A stretch of DNA of 64,000 nucleotides. Source: Doris montereyensis. Lineage: Eukaryota; Mollusca; Gastropoda; Nudibranchia; Dorididae. Under the pieces are notes generated by a model. The model ran no database searches. It was not told the origin of the DNA and saw only the letters and a list, made by a program, of their open reading frames with translations. The DNA lies in the NCBI GenBank assembly GCA_037039925.1, contig JAXRKP010000015.1:541501-605500 (forward strand), read 5' to 3'. Below are positions 11,285 through 22,331 of this stretch, in pieces (the stretch's first letter is position 1; every line of letters starts with the position of its first letter). Both the position numbers and the translations under genes were made by a program.

Positions 11285-13621
11285 TTCCCTTCAGGGACCC
11301 AATGTAGGGAAGTCTTGGTGATGCTCCCTTCTTCTTTTCTTAAAACATGCCCTATCCACCTCCATCTTCTTTTAAGAAGGATGTCTTGCATGTGGTCTAT
11401 TTTGCATTTTCGGAGAAGAGTCTCGTTTGAAATTGTGTTTGGCCAAAATATATTTTGGATTTTTGCAGGCATTTGGTGTGGAATGAGGATAACTTGTTCT
11501 TGTCTCTGTCCGTCATCCTCCATCATTCAGATCCATATAGTAGAGTTGATAGGACACAGCTTTGGTAGAATTTTTAGTTTTGTTTTAATATTGTATTATT
11601 ATCGTTTTCCATACATTTTGAAGTAGTTTGAAGGATTTTCTTGCTTTGTTTAGGCGTCTCTTAATGTCTTTGTTAGCTCCTTCGCTTTGTGTGACAACGC
11701 TGCCTAAATATGTAAATTCCTTGGTTGTTTGTATGCTATTGTTATTAATGAGGATTGAGAGGGATTTTGTATATTTAATGTCCTTAGTTCAGATTTTGTA
11801 AGGCTTATTTTAAACCTATCTGTTGACCAAAAGAGCTTATCCGTGATGTTTTCTCTTGCATGTGATGATGTGAGTGTGCCAATAGCGCCAAATCATCAGC
11901 AAAATATATATCTTCTAGCGAAGAAAAGAGAGTCCATCTAATTCCTCTTTGTTGATCACTGGTTGTTTGCTTCATCACCCAGTCTATAGCAATAAGGAAG
12001 ATGATTGCTGACATCACGCACCTTTGTCTTAATTTCAAAATTTTGATTGCTATTTCCAACTTTACATGTGAATTCATTGTAGAAACTTTTAATGAGCTGA
12101 ACAAGATGTTAGGATATTCCATAATTCCTTAGAATTTTCCAAATGCTTTCTCGATGAAGGCTATCGAATGCCTTTTTCAAAATCAATGAAGTTTATATAC
12201 AGTTGTCTCTGCCATTCACTGCATTGCTCTTGCCATTAACTGCATTGCTCTATAATGTTCTTAATGTGAACATTTGGTCAGAGCAGTTTCTTCCTTTCCT
12301 AAACCCTGCCTGTTCATTTCTTATGTAGGTATCAACGGTATTTGATATTCATTGTATTTATTACTTTTGCAAGAACTTTACTAGGGATAGACAGGAGTGT
12401 TATTCCCCTCCAGTTATTGCAGTTCCGCAAATTACCTTTTCTTTGGGAATCTTTATTATTATACCTTCATTCCATTCATCCGGAGTTTTCTTTTCTGTCC
12501 ATATTTTGGTGAAGAGTGGATGCAGTATTATTGCTTCAAAAGCGGGTTCAGCTTTAAAAAGTTCAGGGTTTAAGTTGTCTATGTCTGGGGCTTTTCCATT
12601 CTTTAGAGTTTAATAGCTACTGTTATTTCATTTAAGCTAGGTGGTTCTATACACATATTCAAATCTTCAATGCTTGCTTCTGTTGGAGATGGTGGCCTGT
12701 CTAAAATTTCCATAAAATGTTCGGTCCATCTTGCATCTTTTTCAGCCTGAGTCGTGAGAAGCTCTCCTTGTTTGTTTGTAATAGGCGGGTCTGAAGTTCC
12801 TTGATATTTTCCACTTATTACTTTTGCAATTTTATAAACTCTGCCTTGGTCTCCCACTTGTGATACTTCTTATGCTTCATTGGCAAATCTGTCCATGAAT
12901 GATCTTTTGTCTTGTCTTGCACTCATTTTGACTTCCTTGTTTAGTTCCTGGTATTGAGTTGACAATCTTTCTTTCAATCTACTTGACTTTGCATCAAGTA
13001 TTTTCTTCTTAATTTCCTTCCTCTTTTCAATTGTTTTCCCTGTGTCATTTGATAGCCATTCTTTTGTGTCTATTGTTCCTAAGCATGTTTTAGCTGTCTC
13101 TAAGTAGGCGTGTTTGATAGTTTTCCATCTGCTGTTGATTTCATTTCTATCACATGGTTTGTCATCATCCATATCAGTCAGCACCTGAAACCTATTTTTC
13201 AAGCTTATCATAAAAGTTTTGGCTGTATTAGGATCTTTAAGTTTTGTCCATGTCGTATTTTTTCATGTTGTATTTGCTTTTGTCAGTTTGAATTTTAGAT
13301 CTGCAACAACTAGATGGTGGTCCAACGTCAGCTCCTCTTTTTAATTTCACATCAAGAAGGGATTTTCTCCATGTTCCATTTATGAGCAGATGATCGATCT
13401 GGTTTCTATCCATTCTATTTGGTGAACACCATGTAAATTGTGAATCTCGGTTATGAGGAAACAAAGTTCCACCAATAACAAAATCGTTAGTGTTGCAAAA
13501 GTTCAATAATCTTTCTCCGTTGTCATTATAAACCACAAATTTCTTTTCCCATAGCTCTTTCATTTGTATTATTGTTGCAACCAACCTTTGCATTTAGGTC
13601 GCCTATTATAATTTTTGTATC
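10964..13621 (-). pseudogene. LINE C polyprotein, downstream part (endonuclease end, RT, C-terminus)
   Basis: Broken reading frames continue the element read in reverse. About 13621-13237 is the later endonuclease with the catalytic GDLNAKVG block, then FTWCSPN and NQIDHLLI. About 13211-12603 is the linker and early RT. About 12122-11805 is the RT palm with FADDLALLAH (the YADD box). 11526-11209 is a C-terminal block RRWRWIGHVLRKEEGS and GKRRRGRPKTTWRR. Frames change several times, so no intact protein is made. Role in an intact element: nicking and target-primed reverse transcription. Confidence 0.8.
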
Positions 13622-15500
13622 TTTCTTTCTTTATCAGTTCCCATTCTACCTTTCGGTGTATGGGTCCAGATGCCCGAGATGATCTTTCTCCAGGATGTCC
13701 TGTCCTGGAATTTTCTATTTCCTTCCAAAAATGTTAAATTTCTATTCTGCAACGCCTCTTTTATATCTTCTTCCCACTTTCTCCGAGGTCTGCCTTTTTG
13801 GTCTTTTACCTTGGACTTTAGCACTGTATACTGATTTAGCTATTCTACTGTCATTCATTCTGTTTACATGCCCAAACCATGTCAATTGATTTATTTCTAT
13901 TTTAGTTTGTATGCCATCTGCTTTGGTCTGAACTCTTATTGTTGTGTTTCTGATTTTGTCTCTTTTAGTTTTCCCTACGACTCTTCTTAGATATTTCATT
14001 TCAGCTGCCTGTACTCTACTGTATTCACTACTGTCTGAAGTCCAGGTTTCCCTGCCATAGAGGAGAGTAGGACAATAAACTGTGTTGTATACTGCCATTT
14101 TTGGTTTTTGTTGACAATTTTTTTGTTTACCAGCATTGTTTTGGTTTTCTTTGCATTTACTCTCATTCCTCTTTTATTTAGTTCATTGTTCATAATGTTG
14201 ATATTCGTTTGAAGGTCACTTACTGATTTTCCAAACAGATCTAAATCATGGGCAAATGAAAGCATTGATACATTACTGGTTTGAGCTTCCACATACCTAC
14301 ATTCATTTTCTTCATGTTTGAGGCTGCCTTTGTGACTGAATCCATAAATGTGATAAACAAAAGAGGACTTAGGATACAACCCTGTCTTGCCCCTATATCT
14401 ACATCAAATTCTGCAGATGTGTTTCCAGCTACTCTTACTGCACATGTTGGTTTATTGTAAAAACTTTAAATGGCTTCTGTTAACTTTTGCTCTACATTGT
14501 GTTCTTTTAAGGAATGTCATAGTTCGTCCCTCCTCACAGTGTCAAACGCCTTTTCTAGATCTATAAAACACAGGTGCAAGTCAATGTTTCTCTCAAGGAA
14601 AACTATTATTTGTCTAATTATAAATATGTGATCTTGTACGCTTCTTCCTGGTCTAAATCCACTCTGATGCTCTTCAATCTGATCCTCTACTCTTTTCCTT
14701 AGTCTCATTTCCAGTATCCTGGCATACGCTTTTCCTGGTACGCTAAGTAGTGATATTCTTTATATTATGAGCATTCCATAGTTGATCCTTTCTTATGTAT
14801 TGGTACTACAGTCGTTGCCTTGGTTTCTAATCATAATTTCTGGATGAACTTGATCTGCTCCTGGGGCTTTTCCTAATTTCACTTTTCTTATAGCTGTTTG
14901 GATTTCTTCCATTAATATATCTACATCTTCAGCTGTCTCCTCTGGATTACTTGTTACTCTTACTAATTGACCTTTACTCCTTGTTTCATACGTTCTGGGG
15001 GATTATGTAATTGTTGAAAATACTTTCTCCACGTTTCCATGATTTCGCTGTCTTCTTTCATTATTTCTCCTTTGGCATTCTTTAATTTGTCGTATTGGGC
15101 ATGCTTTGGTCTTTCTCATGCTCCCCATTCCCCCCACCTCACACAACAGCTTTTGACTTCCTTGATAGTTTTCTTGAAGACTTTGTCCAAACTCTTCCCA
15201 TTGTTCCTGTTTTGCTTTCCTCACTTCCTCTTTGGCGATAGTTCTTTTATTCACGTAATTTATCATATCCTCTGGTCTCTTTGTTTGCAAGTATTTTTTA
15301 CAGGCATCCTTCTTTTCTTTGACCTTAGTTTTGACATTCTCATTCCACCATGCTGTTCTTTTCCTATCTCCTTGAATTTGTTTCCTACCACAGACCTCTT
15401 CAGTACAACTGGGAGTGTTTCTTTATACGATTGCCACTTTTCTTCTATTGTGCTATCATTCAGATCCATCTGCCTTTCACTGATAAATCTTTTTATCCTG
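13622..15500 (-). pseudogene. LINE B linker, reverse transcriptase and C-terminus (broken)
   Basis: Reverse reading gives linker pieces (15469-15003), an RT finger/palm piece with [14 protein letters not shown] and [16 protein letters not shown] (14708-14517), a piece in which the YADD box reads FAHD (14379-13996), then the C-terminal [18 protein letters not shown] and [10 protein letters not shown] block (14098-13742). Frameshifts, a deletion and loss of the catalytic Asp pair show inactivity. Confidence 0.8.
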
Positions 15501-15550
15501 GATTGGTATATCTGTTTTACTATTGGTTTATTTAATTCCTTTATTTTGAG

Positions 15551-16378
15551 TTAAGTAGTTTTCTTCTCTTTCCTTTTCTGATTGTTTTCTTCAGTCAGTA
15601 ATCTTATTTTGGCAATCACTAGGTGATGATCACTAAATATTTCTGCTCCTCTGTTTACTCTTGCATCCAATGTACTGTAAAAAATGGAGCTGCTAACTAT
15701 TATGTAGTCTATGATTGACTTTTCACATCTGTCTTCATTTACTCTTGTATATTTGTGAATATCTTTATGAGGAAAAAAGTTGTTGGCTATTTTCATGTTA
15801 TTCTTTAGGCAAAAATCTATTAGTCTCTCTCCATTTGGAGAAGTTGTTGTCTCTCCTTCTTTACCTATTACTCCTCCTGATGTTTCTATATTGTTGCCTA
15901 CTCTAGCGTTTAAATATCCTAAAACCATTAGTTCCTGTTTGTGTCTAAGGTTCTCTGCAGCTATTTGTAAATCGTTTTCGAAGATGTCTTTTTCTTCTTT
16001 AGTGGCGTCTTCGTTTGGTCCATAAGCTATTAATAATTTAATTTCTCTTCCTTTTGGTTTAATATTTACCTTTAATAGCCGTGGGCTTATAAATTTCCAG
16101 CTTTCTAGTAGCTTTTCATGCCTTTTATGCATTAGGAGACCTACTCCTGCTCTAGCTCTATCTTTGACATCTACTCCTGAGAAGATTAAAATATGATTTG
16201 GTCCTACATTTTCTATTCCTTGTCCTTTTTTCTTTGTTTCTGTAATAGCCAAAATGTCTACTTTGAATTTTTCGATTTCTTCAACTAATTCTGACTCTTT
16301 TCCATTTATTGCCCTAACATTCCATGTTCCAAAAATCACAGTCCGTGTTCGTTTCCATTTTCGTCGTTGAAAGATCAA
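15551..16378 (-). pseudogene. LINE B endonuclease domain
   Basis: A 275-codon open frame with the exonuclease-endonuclease-phosphatase fold motifs in order: [24 protein letters not shown] (catalytic Glu), [41 protein letters not shown] and the terminal SDHHLVIAK. In other APE endonucleases the middle box is GDxNA; here Asp is Tyr. The frame is open, but RT downstream is broken, so the copy is dead as an autonomous element. Confidence 0.85.
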
Positions 16379-16494
16379 GCCGGTTACATTATATTATTTC
16401 TCTGCATCAGTTAGGTTTCGGATAAGCAGGGGATTAGCCCACTGTACCCTAGGTAGATGGTGGGGCTGCCACCTTGAGGCCCCTACCGGCCTTG

Positions 16495-16700
16495 TTATTT
16501 TCTGTCAGGGTTAACTCCCTTAGCCTTTGGTTATTCAAGACCGGCCTACAAGGCAGCAGGTTGTTATTTTCGGGGTGTCAGGGTTAACTCCCTCAGTCTT
16601 TGGTCAGTCAAGACCGACCTGCAAGGCAGCAGGTTAGTTTCTGTCAGGGGTAACTCCCTTAACCTTTGTTCAGCCAAGACCGACCTGCAAGGCAGCATGA
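16495..16700 (-). repeat. LINE B 5' leader monomers, ~70 bp x 3
   Basis: TCAGGGTTAACTCCCTTAGC or close variants start near 16505, 16578 and 16644, each followed by an AAGACCGRCCTRCAAGGCAGCA block. The units precede the endonuclease frame in the element's own direction, where a promoter would sit. Confidence 0.8.
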
Positions 16701-16775
16701 GACTTGTGGAGGGCGGGATCATCTACTCCCCATTTACAGGTGCTTACCTGTCCACTGCCCGGAATTTTTTTTATC

Positions 16776-17341
16776 ATGCTTTGGTATTTTCACCAATTCA
16801 GACGTTAGTTGGTCATAAAAGTCATCTTTGTCATCATCCTTACTTTCGTTTGTGGGGCTGTAACATTGTAATATCGAAACATTGACATGCTTTCCGTTCA
16901 TTCTTATCTTTATCAATCTGTTGTTAATGGGTTTCCATTCCATCATTTTTTTCTCTTCCTTTCTTCAATATAATGGCTACACCCTCTGAGTGTTGATTAT
17001 CATCCCTTCCAGAATAGAGAACAGTTTCACCTGAGTTTTGTTTTGATCTTTTCAGCTCCCGTCCACATGCATTCATTGATGCCTAGAATATCTAAATTGT
17101 AGCATCTCATTTCTGATGTTATGTGTGCTAATTTACCGGTGCTGTTCATGGTTCTAACATCCCAGAACCCTACTTTGGTCTTAGATTTTGTGGCGAACAG
17201 AACTCCCATATTCATGTCAGTAGCTTCCTGGCGGCTTTCACTACTGCCATTCATAGAAATATCTTGCGATGACTCTGGAAGTCCATTGCTCGCCCTTGTG
17301 CTATTGTTTTCCTCCATTGCTGGTTCCGTAACTTGATGTTT
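16776..17341 (-). pseudogene. LINE C endonuclease, N-terminal part
   Basis: Reverse reading starts near 17317 with a Ser/Asn/Glu-rich leader, then the APE-endonuclease opening VGFWDVRTMN (usual form GTWNVRTM), DILGINECMWTG (the catalytic Glu block) and, in another frame, VSILQCYSPTNE. It stops at VKIPKHDK, where element B begins. The reading resumes on the other side of B at the GDLNAKVG block. Confidence 0.8.
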
Positions 17342-17758
17342 TTTCTAGGGTTGGGTTGTTAGTCCTACGTCCAACCCCCAGACTTCGAGGGCCAGGAAAT
17401 ATTTTTGGAGGTGCACTCCTAGATCGGTTGCTCTCCCGAGCTATGGAGTCCTGCCTACCCTTGGTTTGAGATGAAGTTTCCTTCTCCTAGGTAAACCGCT
17501 TTACTGAGCTGGCGGGCTTCACCTGCTCGGAAGGAAGTTATAAAGGCGCATCTGTTCGCCTGCTAGTCATTTCACTGAGCCTATTGGGGTATTTTCTAAG
17601 GACTGAGTTCCCATTCAACAATCCCACCCCACCAGTTTTGTCCACTACTGCTTATTGGTTATTCACAGCTAACCCTTATATCTAAAGGTCTTCAGCCTAC
17701 TCGCAACCTGGGGACGCGCCTGATAGGGATTGGTCGCCCCCTCAGCATACATTCATGA

Positions 17759-18403
17759 ACATAATTCTTAATAATGATATACATACATATACATATTATA
17801 ATTAGGGCAATTTTAGATGAAGCTTTATCATTGTTGTCACAGGTCTACAGATAATTGTTACCGTATTAGCAGCGGTAGCTACAGGTTGATTGGACCTCAT
17901 TGAAACATGATATTACCAGGATGTCAACGATAGTAATGAAGAAATATACAGAAAACGCCACGACTGAACTCTGGAATTACTGAACTCTGGAATTATTGCA
18001 CGTTCCATAAAAGAAAAAGGAAAAAAATGTTACCTCCCTTCCCTGGCTAAACAACCGAATACGACGACTCTTACGGCGTAAAGCCAAATTATACAGGCAA
18101 GCCAAAATAAGCAAAAACTGGACGGCCTACCAAGATGTTCAATGACACACTAAACATGTTTTTTAACCGGTTTTTTTTTAAATAGTTTCATCTAAGACAT
18201 ATCTTTGACTTGTTTCAACTTTTAAAATAAAAATATTGACAGTTGAAATATGTAAAAAAAAACTAAAAAAAACCTGTTTGGATGACTTTCATTACTCCAG
18301 GAATTATATCAAACTAAACTTATATTTACCAAAATGTATAACTCTGAAGTTTAATGTGCTAAAATTGTATGGATATTGGCTGCATTGTTGAGAAGTTATT
18401 AAC
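17759..18403. other. Gene-free stretch
   Basis: AT-rich sequence with no recognised gene or repeat, between the right target duplication of LINE C and a SINE. Contains the short direct repeat GAACTCTGGAATTA near 17966-17995. Confidence 0.5.
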
Positions 18404-18685
18404 ATGGCGTCGGTGGTGGAGCGGTTAGTCTGCATGACAGGGGATCATGAGATCCCTGGCTCAAATCCCAACAAAGCTAGGTCCGACGTTGTGTTCCTTT
18501 GGGAAAGACAATTAACCCGCCTTTCCCCTCAACCCATGTGCAAATGGGTACAAGCTTTAATCTGGGAGTAAAAGTCTGTGTCAGACTAGCGTCCTGACCA
18601 GGAGATGATTATAATCGCATGTTCCGCTTCACGCTATTGATAACATCTCTGACTCCATGGGCTGTAACAGCCTAGAAGAAACGTT
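18404..18685 (+). mobile_element. tRNA-headed SINE, most complete copy
   Basis: The head resembles a tRNA: an A-box-like GTGGTGGAGCGGTTAGTC near 18411 and a B-box-like GGCTCAAATCCC near 18458. The body has TTGTGTTCCTTTGGGAAAGA, CCCATGTGCAAATGGGTAC, GGGAGTAAAAGTCTG, CAGACTAGCGTCCTGACCAG and CCATGGGCTGTAAC. Body pieces recur at 49.6 kb (+), 35.0 kb (-) and 0.65 kb (-). The tRNA of origin was not determined. Confidence 0.8.
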
Positions 18686-18689
18686 ACTT

Positions 18690-18930
18690 CTTTATTTTTG
18701 GTACTAGATCTACAGTTGTGAAAACATTTGTTTTTGGTACTAGATCTACAGTTATGAAAACATTTGTTTTTGGTACTAGATCTACAGTTGTGAAAACATT
18801 TATTTTTGGTACTAGATCTAGATCTACAGTTGTGAAAACATTTATTTTTGATACTAGATCTACTGTTGTGAAAACATTTATTTTTGGTACTAGATCTAGA
18901 TCTACAGTTGTGAAAACATTTATATGGGTT
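18690..18930. repeat. 36-42-bp tandem repeat rich in AGATCT
   Basis: About six units of TTTTTGGTACTAGATCTACAG plus TTGTGAAAACATTT. Some units carry a doubled AGATCTAGATCT, which lengthens them from 36 to 42 bases. The size steps are multiples of three, so reading frames stay open on both strands; this alone is not evidence of coding. Confidence 0.9.
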
Positions 18931-18986
18931 CCGTTTAAAAAAAGAAATAAACATACTGTACATCTAAGTGAACGTATCACCTAAAT

Positions 18987-19175
18987 TTAAATAAAGGTCT
19001 TGTCAAACTCTTGGAAGTATCTTAAATTGATAAGAATGCACATATCGTTTAAAAGTTGATCTAATACACTTGCGCCTTCAATCCCAATGTTAGCCATCGC
19101 CTTTATTAGGTTCGTGGACCGTGATAAGTTTTCCACATCTTTTGATGTCCCACCGTTTGCCTTGTCATGAAGCAT
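18987..19175 (-). other. Unrecognised protein-like reading frame
   Basis: A 62-codon frame with non-repetitive, soluble-looking composition, including KDVENLSRSTNL and ANIGIEGASVLDQLL. I do not recognise a family. No flanking exon or splice context was established. It may be a fragment of an unclassified transposon protein or chance. A plus-strand frame just after it (about 19230-19325) is also lysine/glutamate-rich and open. Confidence 0.2.
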
Positions 19176-19696
19176 AAGATTAAGAATATCGACAAAACGA
19201 ATAAAACTGCAGTGGGCCGATAACTAATTAAGGAAAAGGAAGAGGAATATAAAACACTAATGAAAGGCCTAATGGAAAGAACACAGGACAGATCAGAGAC
19301 ATTTTCAAGTGACTCACCTTTCCGTTAGCAACATTTTAAAAAAAGACATAGAAACAATAACTTAATTATTATCGTGTCTAAGTCTTTCTTTGTTGGTGAC
19401 GAAGGGTGGGTCCCCATATTTTTTTCTGTTCTGTCCTGTTTTTCTTTCTATTAGGCCTTTCAGTACTGTTGTACATTCCTCTTCTTGAATTATATTGTAC
19501 TCTTATATTGTTCTCGTAAATATTGTCTACAAGTTACATATTACAACACTTCACTTTAGTTTTATTTATGCGTATTACTCAATAACTAAATATCAGTATG
19601 ATTATCTCCTGAATAAATATCAGCCGTCAAACAGTCGTGTGTTCAATTCCTTTCATACTCCATGTATCCACGACAGCATCCAAACATAACACTAAC
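19176..19696. other. Gene-free stretch
   Basis: No recognised gene. AGGCCTAATGGAAAGAACACAGGACAG (19266-19292) and CTGTTCTGTCCTGTTTTTCTTTCTATTAGGCCT (19427-19459) form an imperfect inverted pair about 190 bases across, a possible unclassified hairpin or short element. Confidence 0.4.
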
Positions 19697-20660
19697 CTCT
19701 GTCTGTCTGTCTGTCTGTCTATGTCTGTCTCTGTCTGTCTGTCTTTCTATATCTACCTTTAACTGTCTCTCTCTCTGTTCTTATCGGCTGTTATTGGTCC
19801 TTGTTATTGTCGTTGTTGTATCATTTTCAATGTCATTGTCACTGTTGCTGTCGTTGTCGTTGTCGGTGTCATTGTCTTTTTCCTTGTCTTTATTATTGTC
19901 ATTATCTTGTCCTTGTTGTCGTTGTTATTGTTATTGTCATTTTCCTTGTCTTCGCCGTTGTCGTTGTTGTCTTCATCATTGTCGTTGTCGTTGCCATTGC
20001 CGCTGTCGTCATTGCTGTCGACATCGTCGTCGTTGAGGTTGTGGTTGTGATTGTGGTTGTGGTTGTGGTTGTGGTTGTGGCTGTGGCTGTGGCTGTGGTT
20101 GTGGTTGTGGTTGTGGTTGTGATTGTCGTTGTTGTTGTCGTTGTCATGGTTCAGCTCTTTGACCATTGTCATTGTCAATGTCAATGTAAATGTCATATTT
20201 CATTGTCGTTGTCATTGTTATTTATTGTCGTTGTTGCTGTCATTGTCGTTGTTATTGTCATTATTGTTGTCATTATTTTTGTTGTTGTCTTTGTCTTTGA
20301 TTTTGTCTTTGTCTTTGTCTCTGTCTTTGTCTTTGTCTTTGTCTTTGTCTTTGTCTTTGTCTTTGTCTTTGTCTTTGTCTTTGTCTTTGTCTTCTCTTGT
20401 CTTTGTCTTTGTCTTTGTCTTTGTCTTTGTCTTTGTCTTTGTCTTTGTCCTAGTCATTATGGTTGCCATAATTATTATCAAGTAAAAAGAGGAAGAAGAA
20501 CAAGAAGAAAACAAGAACAAGAAGAAAAACAAGAAGAAAAATAATAAGCATAAGAAGAACAAAAAGAAGACGAACAAGAATAAGAAGAACAAGAATAAGA
20601 ATAACAAGCAGAGGCGTGGCGTACTCATTATTGTAGGTGGTGCCACTATAAAATATTGTT
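19697..20660. repeat. Kilobase of mixed simple repeats
   Basis: Successive tracts: (GTCT)n at 19697-19770; degenerate GTCATTGTCGTTGTC repeats to about 20036; (GTTGTG)n with GCTGTG variants at 20037-20135; more GTCATT/GTTGTC; a regular (TTTGTC)n hexamer tract at about 20285-20450; then AAGAAC/AAGAAGAA repeats to about 20610. Long reading frames in both strands follow from the hexamer periods. Confidence 0.9.
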
Positions 20661-20805
20661 TTGATATCATACTTTCAGACAACTGATATAAATCATAAAA
20701 CATAATGTAGTACATGTACACTGTAATAACAGTACAGTGTGCTTACGTTAATGTTTGGAGACAAGTTCTGCTCGATGATTCTTCACCTCCGCAAACTTTT
20801 GAACA

Positions 20806-22198
<1,393 letters not shown>

Positions 22199-22331
22199 AT
22201 GGCTTCCAGGCTAGGACGAGCGTACTATCAGTACAGCCTTGGATTTCGGTTGTTTCGACATCTTGGAGATAAAAATGCATTTTGCCGCATAGATGCAAAC
22301 AGAAACATACATTTGAATGGAGCTGTTCTTG
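22199..22331 (+). CDS. PDHX: PDHX exon 1 (presequence)
   Basis: Starts [13 protein letters not shown] with Arg-rich, hydroxylated residues typical of a mitochondrial targeting peptide. Ends after one base of a codon before GTAAAC. The phase fits exon 2 exactly, joining to [14 protein letters not shown]. The link across the 2.25-kb intron is inferred from phase and the expected presequence. Confidence 0.7.

Larger units (their letters stand above)
13622..16762 (-). mobile_element. LINE element B nested in LINE C
   Basis: A second APE-type LINE on the minus strand, closely related to element A at 25.9-29.3 kb. It is flanked by AATTTTTGTATC on the left (13610-13621) and AATTTTTTTTATC on the right (16763-16775), a 12-13-base target duplication with small differences. 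Its 3' end is (CTTT)n followed by TTATCAG on the + strand, as in A. Its 5' end is the CTCCACGAGTCTC to GGGCAGTGGACAGG leader. About 170 bases present in A near 26405-26590 are missing here, near 14112-14130. Confidence 0.9.
10955..17745 (-). mobile_element. Full-length-ended LINE (element C), interrupted by another LINE
   Basis: An APE-type non-LTR retrotransposon on the minus strand. It is bounded by a perfect 13-base direct repeat CATACATTCATGA (10942-10954 and 17746-17758), the target-site duplication. The 3' end (low coordinates) finishes in a short TAAG repeat. The 5' end is a ~400-base leader beginning CTGAGGGGGCGACC in reverse. Coding order in reverse is endonuclease, reverse transcriptase with FADD motif, and a C-terminal segment, all with frameshifts. 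Element B (13622-16762) splits its endonuclease. Without B it is about 3.65 kb. RTE-like affiliation is likely from the tandem tail and the C-terminal motif, but the clade was not tested. Confidence 0.9.

Noticed and set aside
11141..11626. 161-codon plus-strand frame
   Set aside because: It is antisense to the LINE C C-terminal domain.
15039..15554. 171-codon plus-strand frame and the similar one at 27638-28087
   Set aside because: Both are antisense to the same linker region of LINEs B and A; the shared text reflects LINE homology.
19801..20721. Long frames on both strands (V-rich, TK-rich, N/D-rich)
   Set aside because: They are translations of hexamer and GTT/GTC simple repeats.
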